Positions 50,855 to 63,733 of a DNA stretch of 64,000 bases are shown piece by piece. The notes below the pieces were generated by a model. That model saw only the letters and a program-made list of their open reading frames with translations, was not told where the DNA came from and made no database searches. Each line of letters starts with the position of its first letter. The stretch's first letter is position 1. The position numbers and the translations under genes are program-made. Origin of the DNA: Otis tarda (Eukaryota; Chordata; Aves; Otidiformes; Otididae); NCBI GenBank assembly GCA_026413225.1, contig CM048591.1, positions 46,273,803-46,337,802 on the forward strand, written 5' to 3'.

Positions 50855-53403
50855 CACCATCATACAAGTTTTGTCCTACGTGGTTACTACATCGCATGTT
50901 GATTAAAATAGGGTTGACTAGGACTCATCACTGTCGATAGATTTGTAGATATAAGTGATGCAAAAGAGTGGACACTGACATATTTATCATGGCAAGGGAA
51001 AGCCTCTTGAGATGCAGAGGGTCTGAGTTACACAGAAGACCACAGAAAGACTCTTCTTGAATTCAATGCAATTTAAGTCAGACTCTCGAAAAGTAGGAGT
51101 AATAATTTTCACTTTAAAGTAGCTAGCTAGACTGAGAGGATCTAAAGTAGCAAACATAATGATTCAAGGTCGTCTTCTCATGACCCGTATAAGGCTTTCA
51201 TCTCTTCCACTCCCCACCCAAAAAACACAGTATTCTTATCCACATCACTTATCATGAATAGTCCAGTATCATTCTCTCACCAAGTTTTTTTCTTTCTAAA
51301 AGTGACTCATTGCCATGGAACTGTATCAGTGAATACACTAACACATACATGATATGGATACTCAGTTCTTGATCCTGGGTCCTCAGTCTGATTAATCTAC
51401 CAGAGATGCACTCAGAATTGCAAAAATGATAAGAACAAGAAAGCAGTGCATCTTCACCTGAACAACCTCTGATTGTAGAGCATTTAGGTAAAAAAAAAAA
51501 AAGAAATAAAAAAAAATTTCCTAAAAGTGAAGTAAAGCCATAGAGAAGGAAGCAGAAAAGGAACTGTAGAATTCTGGAAACAGAAAGTAAAGACTGATGG
51601 AAGAAAATAAGCTTTAAAAGACAATATCTGCTGGACATTTATATTTACAACTACCATTTATGTAAATAAATTTATATATTAAAGATTATGGCACACTGTG
51701 TCAGATTTCCATGTTTTTATAATGTTCTTGGGCATCTATGATAAACATTTTCTGAACTTCACCGTCTAGAGTCTAGCTTTGATCCTCCTCACTGAAAGAG
51801 AAGAAAAGCAATGACCGTTATCATTCCTTTCATTGGGAGCAGATATAAATCAATTCTGAAAGCTGTTTAAATTTTAAACTCAAATCTACAAGGGCACAGA
51901 ATTCCTGATTCTTTTTGGCAATCCAAGCTTTATGCACACAGTTTTCTGTCTGGGGAAAAAAAAAACAAAACAGCCCACCACCACCACCACCAAAAAATCC
52001 TTTGTGTGTGGGTCAGTTACCTAAATAGTGGTATCTAGCGCTATTTTTGATGCCTTAGGGTATTGTACTCTATATGTCTCTTCCAAAAGACACATACCTT
52101 CTGCAGAATTTGTGACATTCCCAGTAGGCCACATGGATATTTCAGACACTCTATGGTGTCTAAAGCGACCTTACAATCTTCTGTTTAGACAACTTAAACA
52201 TACCCTTCATATCTGATAATTTGTTTATACAATATCATAGACAGTTCTTATTTCCTCTGTCAGGATAGCAAGCACCTGTTTATTTTTGGGTGGTATAATT
52301 AGACCTTATCTTGCAGAGGTATAGTAGCTACTATTACAGGTGAAGAACAAAAGTATTGAAGTAGCAGCCACTGTACTAGACTCTAAATGCCATACTTGTC
52401 ATAATAATGACAAGTAATTTATATAATTTAGAACAATGTAATATTGAGGTCTGGAGCAGATCATAGGTGCAATGTTTTCAGCGAATACATCCCAATTAGC
52501 ACATGAAGCATTACTTCTTGACAGAAGAAGCATTACTAAACTTGAGGGACAATAACCTTGGTCACGTTTTGGTGTTTTCACTCACAATAATTTAATTATT
52601 GTTAATATAATACCTCGTCTTTCCAAGCAAAGGTCTTGCCTTTTGTGATCTCAATTTTATTTAAAATGCCTAGAATATGCATGAGTTTAAGTTGTTGCCA
52701 TCACTTGACCATAACTGAAAACCTATTGCAAAAGATATTTTACAGCATTTCAACACATTGTACACCCTTCAGTTTTAAGTCCTACTAGGCTTGCCAGAAG
52801 GAAGGAGTAATGATGACACTGGTGACATCCAAGGGGAAAGAGGTACAGTTTGTTTTGGACACCAAACTCTGTGGGTCACAAGCAAATGCTGACACCAGCC
52901 AATGGCAGTTCAAATGGCATTTTCAGTTTGAGGAAGTAAGAGGGTTCACTATAATGCAACACAGCAGAATTTCTTTAGTAACACAAAGTATCGGAATCCA
53001 CCCTTCACCTTGAACAAAATTTCAGAATCAAATTATAAAGAAAAAGATGGGAATAACTTCATAACAGTTTTCCCATTCAAAAATCATATTCAGTATGTAC
53101 GTTATACTTCAGTTGTAGAAGGTCACATCAGAACAGTCGGAAACCACCAACAATGAAATTGGTTACAATATCTAATTCACTGTTACATAAAATGCATTTA
53201 CAGTATAATAGCTAAGGAATGCATGTAATTTAAAGAGGCCCCCTACAGCAATCACTGAGACTGAACATATGCAGTATAACAAGTCTCAAATCCATTGCGT
53301 TTAGTGTAGAGTGCAAGAACTTTTTCTGTCGTTTGAGAGCCCCTGGCTTAGCAAGAAAGTCAGACTGTCACATTATTATATTAAATTAAATCATGAGTGC
53401 TGA
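50855..53403 (-). other. 3' flank / probable 3' UTR of the Caspr-type gene
   Basis: This lies directly downstream of the stop codon at 53404-53406 on the minus strand, so at least part of it should be 3' untranslated region. A possible AATAAA signal on the minus strand lies at 52661-52656, about 740 bases after the stop, and another at about 52278. Neither has a clear GU-rich element after it, so the transcript end is not fixed. A CCA microsatellite sits at 51975-51992. No other gene is seen. Confidence 0.45.
51975..51992. repeat. (CCA)6 microsatellite
   Basis: Six CCA units between two A-rich tracts (about 51955-51970 and 51992-51998). Confidence 0.9.
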
Positions 53404-53597
53404 TCAGAAGAAGTATTCCTTTTGATTTTCATTGGCTGTATTTTGCATGCTGAGCTCACTTTTCAGTGCAGATTCAGCACTGTCTTCATTTTCAGTTCCT
53501 TTTGCCTCATTTTTTGAGTACCTAACCTTTTTTCTATAAATGCGTATGGCTATGGCAGTGATGCAAAGCAGGATGAATATCACAACTGCTATCACAC
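53404..53597 (-). CDS. CNTNAP4: Contactin-associated protein, last coding exon (TM helix and tail)
   Basis: Caspr proteins are neuronal type I membrane proteins of the neurexin superfamily that pair with contactins at axon-glia and synaptic contacts. This exon completes a Gly codon (G|GT), encodes a hydrophobic helix starting VIAVVIFILLCITAIAIRI, then a 44-residue cytoplasmic tail, and ends in TGA at 53406-53404. The tail has a basic juxtamembrane stretch (YRKKVRYSKNEAKG), the position of the protein 4.1-binding site in this family, and ends ENQKEYFF, a PDZ-ligand type C-terminus. The acceptor is a long pyrimidine tract ending CTCCTAG. Length checks exactly: 2 bases, 63 codons, stop. From memory the QKEYFF tail fits CNTNAP4 better than CNTNAP5, which I recall as ending REYFI. 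The family is certain; the paralogue is likely but unproven. The reading frame stays open upstream into the intron, but that part is not coding. Confidence 0.93.
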
Positions 53598-56500
53598 CTA
53601 GGAGAAGAAAAGAGAAAAAAGTCAAGAGAAAGGACAGACACATAATGGAGGGGGTTGTAGGAAGCCTGAGAAATAAGAAGCCATAGCTGCTTTCAAACCA
53701 GAAACTGCACTGTAGCTTAAGCTTCATAGGGATTGTTTTGAAATTTTGCATACTACTAATATATATAAAAAAAATAATCCCATACAATACTATAATTTTT
53801 AAACTTCTGAATGGAATACTACTAGGAGCCTTAGGGTACAGTAGATAAGAGGGTGTTGTTTCCTCCTTCACCATCAGCCCCCAGCTCTCTGCCAGGCTGG
53901 GAACTCAAACCACTGCATATTTGAGGAGCTGTTCTTCAGGGACTTTCCTGTCAGACAATGGGATGGCACAAAGGGCACTGCTATGACTTTTTCCTTTTCC
54001 AGAGCTCCTATCAGTATTGGACAAAGTACTCAGTCTTTCTTCAGTCACTCATGCTCAGGACCCTTTCTCACACCACATGTCATCAGGAGAGAAGGGAACA
54101 CGTGTACCATCATCAGCTTTCACCTGCCAAGCAGCTTTCCTATCACGGCTCCAGATTCTGGGGAGGAATGTGGAGAGCAGAGGCAGAGCATAATGGGGTG
54201 AAGACAAAGGTACCTATCTGGAATTCTAAACCAGGTCCTCTATCAGCTCTGCCTTTGTACACCACAAAGTCCAAGCCGTGGACTCTTTGCAGTAAAAATG
54301 ATTGTACAGAATTAGTTCCTATTCATAACCGATAGTTCACACAAATTAGTTCAGACCACAGATGACTGGTTCTGATTAAACAATGCAGTTAATGAGAGGA
54401 ATTTATAAAATAAAATGTAATGTTCATCACAGGGACTTCAGTGGAAACTGGTCAGTGTTTATGGCCATTCATCTTCAGGTTAAAGGGGACAGAAATTCTA
54501 ATGTTTATTCTGCCTCATGGAAGACATTCTCAATTCTGTTTGACTGCCTTTGCTGTACCATAACGGGACAAAGAGGTTTTCATGATCTAGGCTAGGGCTC
54601 TCATTTCTGTAACTGCATCATTGTAATTAACAGATACTGGTTAAAATAGTAAAATACTGAAATTAAGGCTCACTTGCTGTTCAGGATGAAATAATATAGG
54701 TTTAACTTCTTCCGTTCAGGTCTGTGGCACTTGTTCTGACATCCTAGGTGTGTTTTTACTTTGCATGGCTACATGACCTTGGCTTTCTTTCCAGCAGCTT
54801 TAACAGCCCCATCTGGTAGGGTAAAATCACCATCACTCAGCCACTTGCATTACAGTATTCTAGCTGATCAGTTAGAAAGCAAAGGGGCAGGAACACAAGC
54901 TTTATATAGAAGACTCATCAGGTAACATGTGCCACATACCTAACACATGAGAGATTAAATGGAAAGGGCAGTTAGTTTTAAAGGTGACTAGGATTTACTG
55001 AACTGTTACCAGGGCATGCTGCTCCTAGTGCAGATTATTACGAACAGTAAGGAAAGAGATACTTCCTACAGGGATAAGCATGACCTTACAGACTTCCACC
55101 CCATCTCCTCTCTTCCTCATTCATCCTTTCATGATGGTATGATGCCCTCAAGTTCATGAGTCAGAGGTTGGGCAGGAGAGAAATTTGAGGAAAAATGAAA
55201 CAAACAAGAAGCAGAAAGCACTAAATAGTACAGGAAACAGTTGTAATGCAGTGGCTCAGCTGTACTAGATAAAGGAACAATCTGCTGCATGACTTGGCCA
55301 CTACTGTAAGAAAAATAAAAATACGTAGTCCCTTAGTACTGCAAATAAAAGCAGATAACTCAAAATTCAGCACTTGTCATCTTTTCATGCTCTAATATGA
55401 GCAGCCATCCTTAATATAAACTTTTTTATGTGGTATCTCCTTCTGTGGAACAGACTCTATAATCTGAGCAAATCTGTTTCTTATTTAGATTAAATAGAAC
55501 AGTCATTCCTTTGTTTCACAATCAGAGTACATGCCCCTTTTAAGAGCTTGTCAATAAACTTGCCTTGTCCAAGGTAGCTGAATTGGTACAATTGTCAGAT
55601 ATACTCGTTTAAAGGTACTTACATTAAATTTTTACTGGATATTGTACAGGTTGCCTTATTTTGACTTTTAAATAACCAGAGTTAAGCAGTAGAAAGACTG
55701 TGAGTGCATATTCTTAAGTGTGTTTAATAACAACAAAATTTTGAGGTTATTATTATCTTAAAAAGATTGTAATTATTGTAGCTTGAAGTTAAAAAATGAC
55801 ATTGTTGTTAGTACATTTAAAAATCCCCACCCACACTAAATTACCTAGTACATAAAGTGATCTTTATGTTCAGATACTTATGTAAAATAATACTTATCTT
55901 TTAAAACAGCAAAGTAATTTTTTACAAAGTTAGACATGTAGAAGAACTCAGAAATAATATTTTACAATTCTGACTTCTCTGAATTCAGTGGTAAAATTCA
56001 CAGTTTGTACATATAAAAATATACAGACATAAGTATCACTACACAAGCAAGGAAGCTTCTAGGTTTTATTACCTCTTATTTTATTATCTTTAGCACTACC
56101 ATGCTAAAGGTCACTGATCACGCAGTGTGCTGTTGGCAGTCACTGCCTATATAGCAGGTACCGTTATTTAAATGGCAGACACAGAGGTGACTGCCGGTTC
56201 TTATCTTAACTCTACCTTCCGTAGGCCTAAATGCTTTTATCCTCAATGAGAAGCCTTGGCATCTTTATTCTGCTAAATATCCACCATGTCATCCATCTGC
56301 TGAGGCTTTGAAAACACTTAGAAAGGAAACCTATTCAGAATTTAAAAGATGGAGAGTATGACCTTTCCCTCCCCTTGCCCTCTTTCAGTTGAAGTAACAA
56401 ATGGAAATTGAAACCGTGAATTATACCTTAAAAATACCATCTTCATGAGTGAAAACAAGTTTCTTTCCCTCATCTCCTCCCAAGAGAAGAAATACCACCA

Positions 56501-57611
56501 GAAATTCTCACAGGGGAAGACTGACACAAAAGACAATACTATTCCTTGAAAGAAAAAGCTATCATAGCCATACACTTGCCCCAATACCAGTGATAGGAGT
56601 TGAAATCTTCCTGAGGGCCCCCAACTGCAAACTCTGCCTATTAAGGCTCACTTGAGTACTCTTCACTCCTTCTATAGAGACAGAACTGGTAGACTTTTCC
56701 CCTACAGTAGAAATGGACCTTGGCTCAAGGATGATCAGTCAGAAAGACAGAGTAACAGAACCTGCATACCCTGATTATCAGTCCTGTACTTTAAGCACAA
56801 GACATCTGTCCTAAGCTTTATATCATATTTGCTCTGCTAGGCATAAAAAGTAAAGGCACTATCATCATATTCACTTCATAAGCAATTACACATTCTTCTT
56901 CCTCTATTCCTCTCTCAAAACTTCTGTTTTGAAAAATGTTTGTGGATGATCTTTTTTAGTTCTATTTGAGCAGATAAAAATGGCCAAAAGAAACAGTAAG
57001 AAGATGGAGGAGAAATGGTATTTCAAACCAAAAGTAATTATTATTTATTATTATTATTTTAACATTCATTTTATTTTTAAGCTGTTACTCAATGTAAGTG
57101 ATAGTTTGTCCAAGGGTACATTGTATTCTATATGCAGAATCAGAATGAAGCTTGCCTCAGTCCGTCAAAGGATTGATTCAAGTAGTGTTAGACACCATTC
57201 TCTCAAGAAAAAGCTGTGTTGCTCAAATTAGTTAAAGAAAATTATGAACTTGACTGTGTAGCAAAATGTTCTTTCTTAAACATATGATATTTGTCACAAT
57301 ATATCCAAGTAGTTTTTAAAGTCACAGACACTAGCATTAAGTAGATTGGAGACCGGTTCTTAGTATCTTATGTTTCAGCAGAATGTTCAAATGTATAGAA
57401 ATACTGATGGCATAAATTGATGCAATAAGAAAATATGAGAACTATTGATTGCATTTTAAAACAACACTTGATTCTTGTCTGTCTACCACTTGTAATAAAA
57501 TTAAGCCTTTTTACTAGTGTCCTTATGCACACTGACTTCACTTCAACATTGAAAGACTCACAGTTATTAGAAAAAAAAAGGCTCCTGTGGAGTTGTTATA
57601 GTCCCTATTAC
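53598..57611 (-). other. CNTNAP4: Intron before the last coding exon
   Basis: A 4,014-bp intron with donor GTAATA (57611 downward) and acceptor TCTCCTAG, inserted in phase 1 between the stalk exon and the membrane exon. It is AT-rich. No recognisable repeat or nested gene was found; open frames at 53958-54335 and 56342-56584 have no domain content. Confidence 0.88.
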
Positions 57612-57683
57612 CTCCAATAATTGCAGAGTCACTTCTGATTGCATTAGCTAAGGGCTCTCCCTCATCTATTGGTCCAGAGTGAT
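57612..57683 (-). CDS. CNTNAP4: Contactin-associated protein, juxtamembrane stalk exon
   Basis: A 72-bp phase 1-1 exon. With the G donated by the exon before, it encodes DHSGPIDEGEPLANAIRSDS followed by AIIG, then passes a G on to the next exon to give the family's AIIGGVIAVV run into the membrane. The acceptor is a T-rich tract ending CTGCTGCAG and the donor is GGAG|GTAATA. The acidic, GEPLANAI-containing stalk between the fourth laminin-G domain and the membrane is characteristic of the Caspr family. The small size and symmetrical phase mean skipping it would keep the frame. Confidence 0.92.
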
Positions 57684-58051
57684 CTGCAGCAGAAAAAAAA
57701 AAGGAATATTAAAGACAAATAGAAGAAGAGTTTTCAAAAAATTCTCACAAGGTTACAGCTCATGTACAGTGTGGTACAGTGGCAGCAGTGTGGGTTTGTA
57801 AGTATGCAATGAACAGTAATGTAGATGATACTTTGCAGAGATAAAGAGAAAAATGTAAACATTCAGAGGAAAAGATAAATACTAGAGAAAAGGAAGTAAG
57901 TGCACATAGACAAGAATTATTTTTCAAACTACTCCTGAGATGTTAATCCACATGGCGGAAAAAAAACAAACAAAACAGTTGTGATTCAGATCATAAGAAT
58001 GCTGTTTAGATTTTGATTCAGAGACCAGAACAAGTGAGAACTATATGCCAC
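57684..58051 (-). other. CNTNAP4: Short intron (368 bp)
   Basis: Donor GTGGCATA and acceptor CTGCAG, phase 1. It is A/T-rich with no features beyond short A runs. Confidence 0.9.
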
Positions 58052-58270
58052 CTGCAAATGAACGTGTTGTTTCACTTGATGTTGAGTCAGCTCCAGTTAA
58101 AGTACCACAGTTGGATTCAGTGAAGCGTCCCTTTACAATGACGGGCGCTGAGCTGCTGTGGTGCAGTGCAGCCTTCAAAGGAGCAATGTGGTTAAACTGC
58201 ACTGAAGAGAGACACCCAATAAACCCCTGAGAGTTTGCCTTCATAGTCTCCTCATCTACATCGCTGTTTT
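58052..58270 (-). CDS. CNTNAP4: Contactin-associated protein, end of the fourth laminin-G domain
   Basis: A 219-bp phase 1-1 exon of 72 full codons. It opens [14 protein letters not shown] and continues [20 protein letters not shown], the last beta strands of the membrane-proximal laminin-G/LNS domain. The Cys of GFIGC and the Cys of FTESNCG are placed to form the conserved disulphide at the end of that domain. A Ser/Thr-rich linker ([15 protein letters not shown]) then leads into the stalk. The acceptor is TTTTGATTAACAG and the donor is GCAG|GTGGCA. The linker is the least conserved part of the family. The exons encoding the discoidin, EGF and earlier laminin-G domains lie beyond the right edge of the window. 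Confidence 0.94.
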
Positions 58271-58858
58271 CTGTTAATCAAAAGGAACAGAACACAATTA
58301 ATCATAGTGCAAATGTACAAAATAAAGTGACAGAAGAATAAATGAATAATTAACCTGTGTTCCTCTGAGTATATTTGAGTTACAGCAACATATGTAGATT
58401 CACTGAATCCTTTCTTGTCTGACTTTAATGAAAAGACAGTCAGATATATTCAACCTTTTTTTTTTTTTTTTTTACAGATGGCTGTTCCTAGTCTGCTGAG
58501 GGAAATGCTTTTAACTTACTATAGTAAGTTCCAAAGCAAAAAAATCCAAATGTAACTAAAATATTTAAATTAAAATGCAACACTTCTTCATTCTGCAAAA
58601 AGATAAGAATGAAGCATGTATTCATGAAAAATACACATTTTATTAGATTTCTTCTCATAAATATGTATATTTTTGGATCATATTATTTCCACAGATTGAT
58701 GTATCTACTCCATCCCAACACCATCATGTCTGACAAAACAAAAACTCTCTGAAGACTGCAGATCCTGGAAATTCATCATTATATTTTCTGTGAAATTCTA
58801 AAAAATTAATGTTGCTCCAATTTAGTACACATTTTAAACATACCATTATCCTTCCTGC

Positions 58859-58898
58859 ATAAAAAAAAAAAAAAAAGAAAAAAAAAGAAGAAAAAAAA
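58859..58898. repeat. A-rich (A)n/GA tract
   Basis: Mostly A with scattered single G, ending in a run of A then CCCC. It lies inside the intron. On the gene strand it is a T-rich tract. Confidence 0.9.
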
Positions 58899-60220
58899 CC
58901 CCTCTCTGATTCTCTTGAGCTGCCTTTCTGAACATATGTACCCTGTCAGAGCTCTCTATTTATTCACCAGCTAATGCTCATTAATGCACTACTTTGGCTA
59001 TGGAACACATTTTATTTAGTCTGACAGTTCTAATTTAAGCAAAAACTCTGAAAGTACTAGTTATTCAAAGAGGACTCTTAAGGCAAGTAAGTTTTCAAGT
59101 TTTGTGCAAATAAAATGGGAATTTAATCTAATTCATTTCCACCCCCAGCATCCTAGAACCCATGAATGAACTTGTGATCTTTAAAATGGCTACCATAACA
59201 ATTTTAAGTATCAATGAACAATGCACTTCTCAATACAATTAGGTTAATAGTGAAAAACAAGCTAATGTGTTTTGATAGAATGTTTGCAAAATAGCATAGC
59301 AGCATTTTCCTCATCTGCAATGAAGATATATCATTAGCTATATGGATGTCAGCAGAGTCTGCTCACCTACACTGAGGGATTACATAAAATGTTGGATGTT
59401 TAGCTGTTTCTGTTCTCTCTGTAGCATACACTGCTTCTGATTATTGCCTCACTGCAGGGAAAGGTCTGCTAGATCTGGATGTCTTAAGAAAAAGACTAAC
59501 ATGAGATGTGAATCTACAAATGTCCAAAACCTCTTGTGATAAAAATATATATCTCCAAGAATTAAAAACCTCAGGAGTTAAGCATTTTCTATTATTTTCT
59601 AGTTTCCTATACAAACCATTTAGTAAACATCATATGTGTATAATATGAAAGGAAATTAGATATTTGAAATCCTTAGAGTTCACTTGACTTACTAATTAAA
59701 AAATATTACTGGCATAAAATAAAACTTTTTATCAGATCAAGTAATCTTGCTGGTAAAAGTGATAACCTTTCTCCACTTTAGTGCTTAAGTCAGATTTAAC
59801 TGACTGAAAATCACACACACGCAAGTTTTTTATCGGAAACTGTATTTTATAACAAACTGCAGTTGTGCATCCTTAAGCATCTTTATAACAATTCATTTGC
59901 TAGCTCTACTCTAATTTTTTTTTCAGCAAAGAAAGACAAAATTACTCCATCTACATTGCTATATTAAAAAAAAATAAGCTAAAGCAAAACACAAATTCTA
60001 CAACCCTCTTTCTTGAATTCTGCTTCTACTATCTTTCCTCCGTGAAGTAATATTGAATTCTGCAGACATAGAGCTCCTAGCAGAATATTTTAAGATAAGA
60101 ATTGTGTAGTCAAAAGACTAGCTTTGACCTTTCTGCTTTTACGATGTCAAAGATTTCAAAATTTTACATGTTACTGTACAATCTTATTTTGTCTGAAAAT
60201 TAGACAAGTCCATAATACAT

Positions 60221-61262
60221 TGGGTGAACTGCTGTCTGACAGATCAGTCTGTAAGAGTTACAGTACATGGGGCTGCACCAGGCTGGCAGACAGTCACCAA
60301 TGGGGTTATCCAGGCTTCAGTTTTAGGGCCAATGCTCTTTAATGTTTTTACAAATGATCTGGATGCAGGAGTTGAAGGTACATTAAGTAAGTTTGCCGAT
60401 GATACTAAATTAGGAGGAGCTGTGGACTCCCTTAAGGGTAGAGTGGCCTTACAGAGAGATCTGGACAGACTAGAGAGCTGGACAATCACCAACTGTATGA
60501 AGTTTAACAAGACCAAGTGCCAGATTCTCCACTTGGGATAGGGTAATCCGAGTTATACATACAAATTGCAGAATGAGAGGCTGGAAAGCAGCCCTGTGGA
60601 AAGAGATCTGGGAATCTGGGTTGATGTCAAGTTGAATATGAGTACCCTGGCAGCCAAAAGAGCCAACCGCATTGTAGGGTACATCAAGCACAGCATAGCT
60701 AGCTGGTCAAGGGATGTGAGTGTCCCTCTCTATGCTGTGCTGGTGTAGCCCTACCTCGAGTATCGTGTGCAGTTGTGGGTGACTCAATATAGAAGGACAT
60801 CAAACTATTAGAGTATATCCAGAGGAGGGTGACCAAGATAGTGAAAGGTCTCCAGGGCAAGACTTAGGAGGAGTGGTTGAGGTCACTTAGTTTGTTGAGC
60901 TTGGAGAAAAGAAGTCTGAGAGGTGACCTCATCGCAGTTTCACCTTCCTCAAGAGGGCAGCAGAGGGGCAAGGGCTGATCTCCTCTCTCTGACAATCAGC
61001 GATAGGACATAAGGAAATGGAATGAAGCTGCATCAGAAGTTCAGCTTGGATGTTAGGGAAAGGTTCTTCACTGAGAGAGTGGTTGTTCACTGGAACAGGT
61101 TCCCCAGGGAAGTGGTCATGGCATCAAGCCCGTCAGAGTTCAAGGAGCATCTGGATGACCCTCTTAGTCATATGGTTTAGTGTTAGGTGGTCCTGTGAGA
61201 AGCAGGGAGTTGGACTCAATGATCCTTATAGGTCCCTTCCAACTCAAGATATTATATGATTC
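60221..61262 (+). mobile_element. 5'-truncated CR1 LINE in the intron, antisense to the gene
   Basis: It begins in the reverse-transcriptase palm. A frame at 60224-60541 reads VLGPMLFNVFTNDLDAGVEG, then [20 protein letters not shown] with the catalytic FADD box, and MKFNKTKCQILHLG. The C-terminal coding region follows (LGIWVDVKLNMSTLAAKRAN at about 60608-60667) with several stops and frameshifts. The 3' end shows GGTCCCTTCCAACTCAAGAT and a TATGATTCTATTT tail at 61250-61262. It is clearly diverged from the 28857-30440 copy and represents another, older subfamily. Confidence 0.9.
60224..60541 (+). pseudogene. Reverse-transcriptase fragment of the intronic CR1
   Basis: An open stretch of about 105 codons carries the RT palm motif SVLGPMLFNVF and the YXDD-equivalent FADD with TKLGGAVDSL after it. 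It ends at a TAG just after the conserved ILHLG. No upstream fingers or endonuclease region is present. It is part of a dead LINE copy. Confidence 0.85.
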
Positions 61263-63677
61263 TATTTCTATTCTAGAAAAAAATTCATGCATATTTGACT
61301 TCCACAGTTAAATTATCAGCTGGAGGTACTAACAATGTACTTGGAATGGACTGCCACAAAATCTCACATTTGTGCAACAAGCCTGTGTTGGTATGAAAAT
61401 TGTATTATGTCCACGCTTTTTGCATTAAAAGTGCTTATTACAATTAAAACTAACTACATCTATACACCCACTGATTTCAGTTTAATCACATATGGTTGGT
61501 TGGTTGGTTGTTTTTCCCTGTGGTTAATATTTCACCACACAAATGCCACTATGCTACTGCTTTTTTTTTTTTTAATATGAAGAAATACAACATTATTTTA
61601 CTGTAGTTTACTTATTATTCAGATTGAAGTGACCAGGAAAAGATAAATTACTGAAAAATATGTCATTAAACAATATTTTTCTGATTTTTGTGACCAAAAG
61701 TATACCATTTAAAAACACTCCAAAACAGTCTAGGCCCCTTTTCCTTAATTTGTTATTTGTTTTAATAGTTTACTATTGAAAAAAACCACCAGTGAAGAAA
61801 GCAACTTGATTAACAGGAAGAAGTAGATAGTTCTGTCATTGAGACTGTTCCTGGTTCTTCAACAGTACAAATCCAGCAATCAGTAGACACAAGTGGGTGT
61901 TATTTGTGGAACTGTCATTTGTCACATTGCTGAGACTGAGTAGAAAACAAACTTTCAAATAAAATATTAGAAGGCAAATATTTTGCTAACAGAATTATTT
62001 CATCAAATTAAAGTATCTCCATTAAATCACTGAATACTGATTATTTAAATATTTAAATATTTTGTCCAAGATTGCAAGACTGCGGAAACTCTCTTTCTTC
62101 AAATAGTTATCCTGAAAAGTTTCTTTATTGGAAGTAAGCCTTGGTAAGCTTGGCTGACTAAATTAAAAATCTGATGAAAAAAAAATTTTTGAAAGTGTTT
62201 CAAATAAATTTGCTGGAGTACAATTATATGTACTTTAAATGGTGGGAGCTGCATAAAAATGTATATTTTACACTGACAAACTTATATTAAAGGTTTCTCC
62301 AAACCTTCTTAAAAAGATTGAATTTTTCTATTTTATTACTATCTCAAATTCAAATAGTAGAAAAAGCTGCATAAGGAGAAATGAACATTTTTAAAGCAAC
62401 TATTATTTAGCATGTGTTTCACTGCAGCACTTGTTTGGGAGCACCCAGACATTATTTTTTAAAAGGCTGATTTTCAAGTTAACAATTTGATCTATCACTA
62501 TATTTTTCCACATCAGTGGAGTACAGTGAGAATTTTGCAGTTCCATCATTCTGTTATCAATAAAACTATAATAATTAGAGATCTTAAGGAAGCTGTGCGA
62601 TTACTAATTATCCTCAAAGATGTTCCCATAAGGACAGAACTAAATTATGCAGTCTTATAATTTCAGAAATAAATAAACCAATGTAAGAAAGGACGATTCC
62701 ACTACAAATAGAATGGAATAGTTTGAAAACACAGAAATTCCCTATCAAATGTGGGTACACAATATTTTACTAGTTTAACTGAGGCCTTATTATTAAGTCT
62801 AATGAAAATTTATTTTTATTTATTACTGAAATTAAAAAATATATATGTTGTTGGAGATATCCATATTCAGTGGTATGCCTTCATTTAAGTGAATTAGCCT
62901 AAAATCACACATTGTCTTGAGCTGGTGAAACTTTGTGTATAAAACAGACCTAAGTAAAGCTTGCTGAAAGTCTATCTTTACCTCAGTTGGCATGCAAAGG
63001 TTAACAATCATTACTGAAGTAAAACGTCACCCCACAGGTCCCCACTCTCACCCTGCGGAAGGCTAGGAAGCTTTATCTTGGCAAAATGTGGCTTTATTCA
63101 GCAGAAGTAAATTACTTTCTCAGCGAGTTGCTTTAAAAAGAGAGGTTTTTACAGCCTTCCTACAGTGTGGGGTGCTTTTAGAGAAACTATCTTCTTAGAA
63201 GGAAAACAAAAACATAAGCAGCCCATTGGCTTCTATCCTGTGAAATCTGTGGCTGAGTGTGCGGTTTCTTTTTTCCCCTGACAATTTAACTTTCACATAT
63301 TTTGCTGAGTCCCAGCACAGCTAGGTCTCTGACTATTTTGTCACAATGTTCTATAACACAAATTCAGAAGTATTTAAATTGGAAGGCTTATATTCTGGGA
63401 AAGGAAGAAGAACATTGATTTTTTTTTTTTTTTTTTCTGGGAATTTGAAACTAGTTCAGCACCTAACTATCAGATTTACTTTCAACAAAAAATGGAGCTA
63501 TGTACAACTGCAGAAGAGCTCAGGCAAGTTCTTCTTCAACTGAAGATCATTCTTAGAAAATCCATAGTTTTCTGGCCTACTTTAATATTTGTAGATTTTT
63601 CCTGAACAACATTTCAAAGTACAAGAAATAGATGATTAATATTTTGTTATTCCTTCTGTTTAGACCTTTCCACTGGA

Positions 63678-63733
63678 AAAAACAAAAAACAAAAAAAAAA
63701 AAACCCAAAAAAAAACCCCAAAAAACACCCCCT
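63678..63733. repeat. A/C-rich low-complexity tract
   Basis: Alternating A runs and short C runs (AAACCCAAAA, AAACCCC, CACCCCC). It is low complexity without a fixed unit. Confidence 0.85.

Noticed and set aside
53598..53874. Upstream extension of the last Caspr exon in an open frame with a Met start
   Set aside because: A strong acceptor (long pyrimidine tract, CTCCTAG) at 53598 and the phase match with the preceding exon show that this part is intron.
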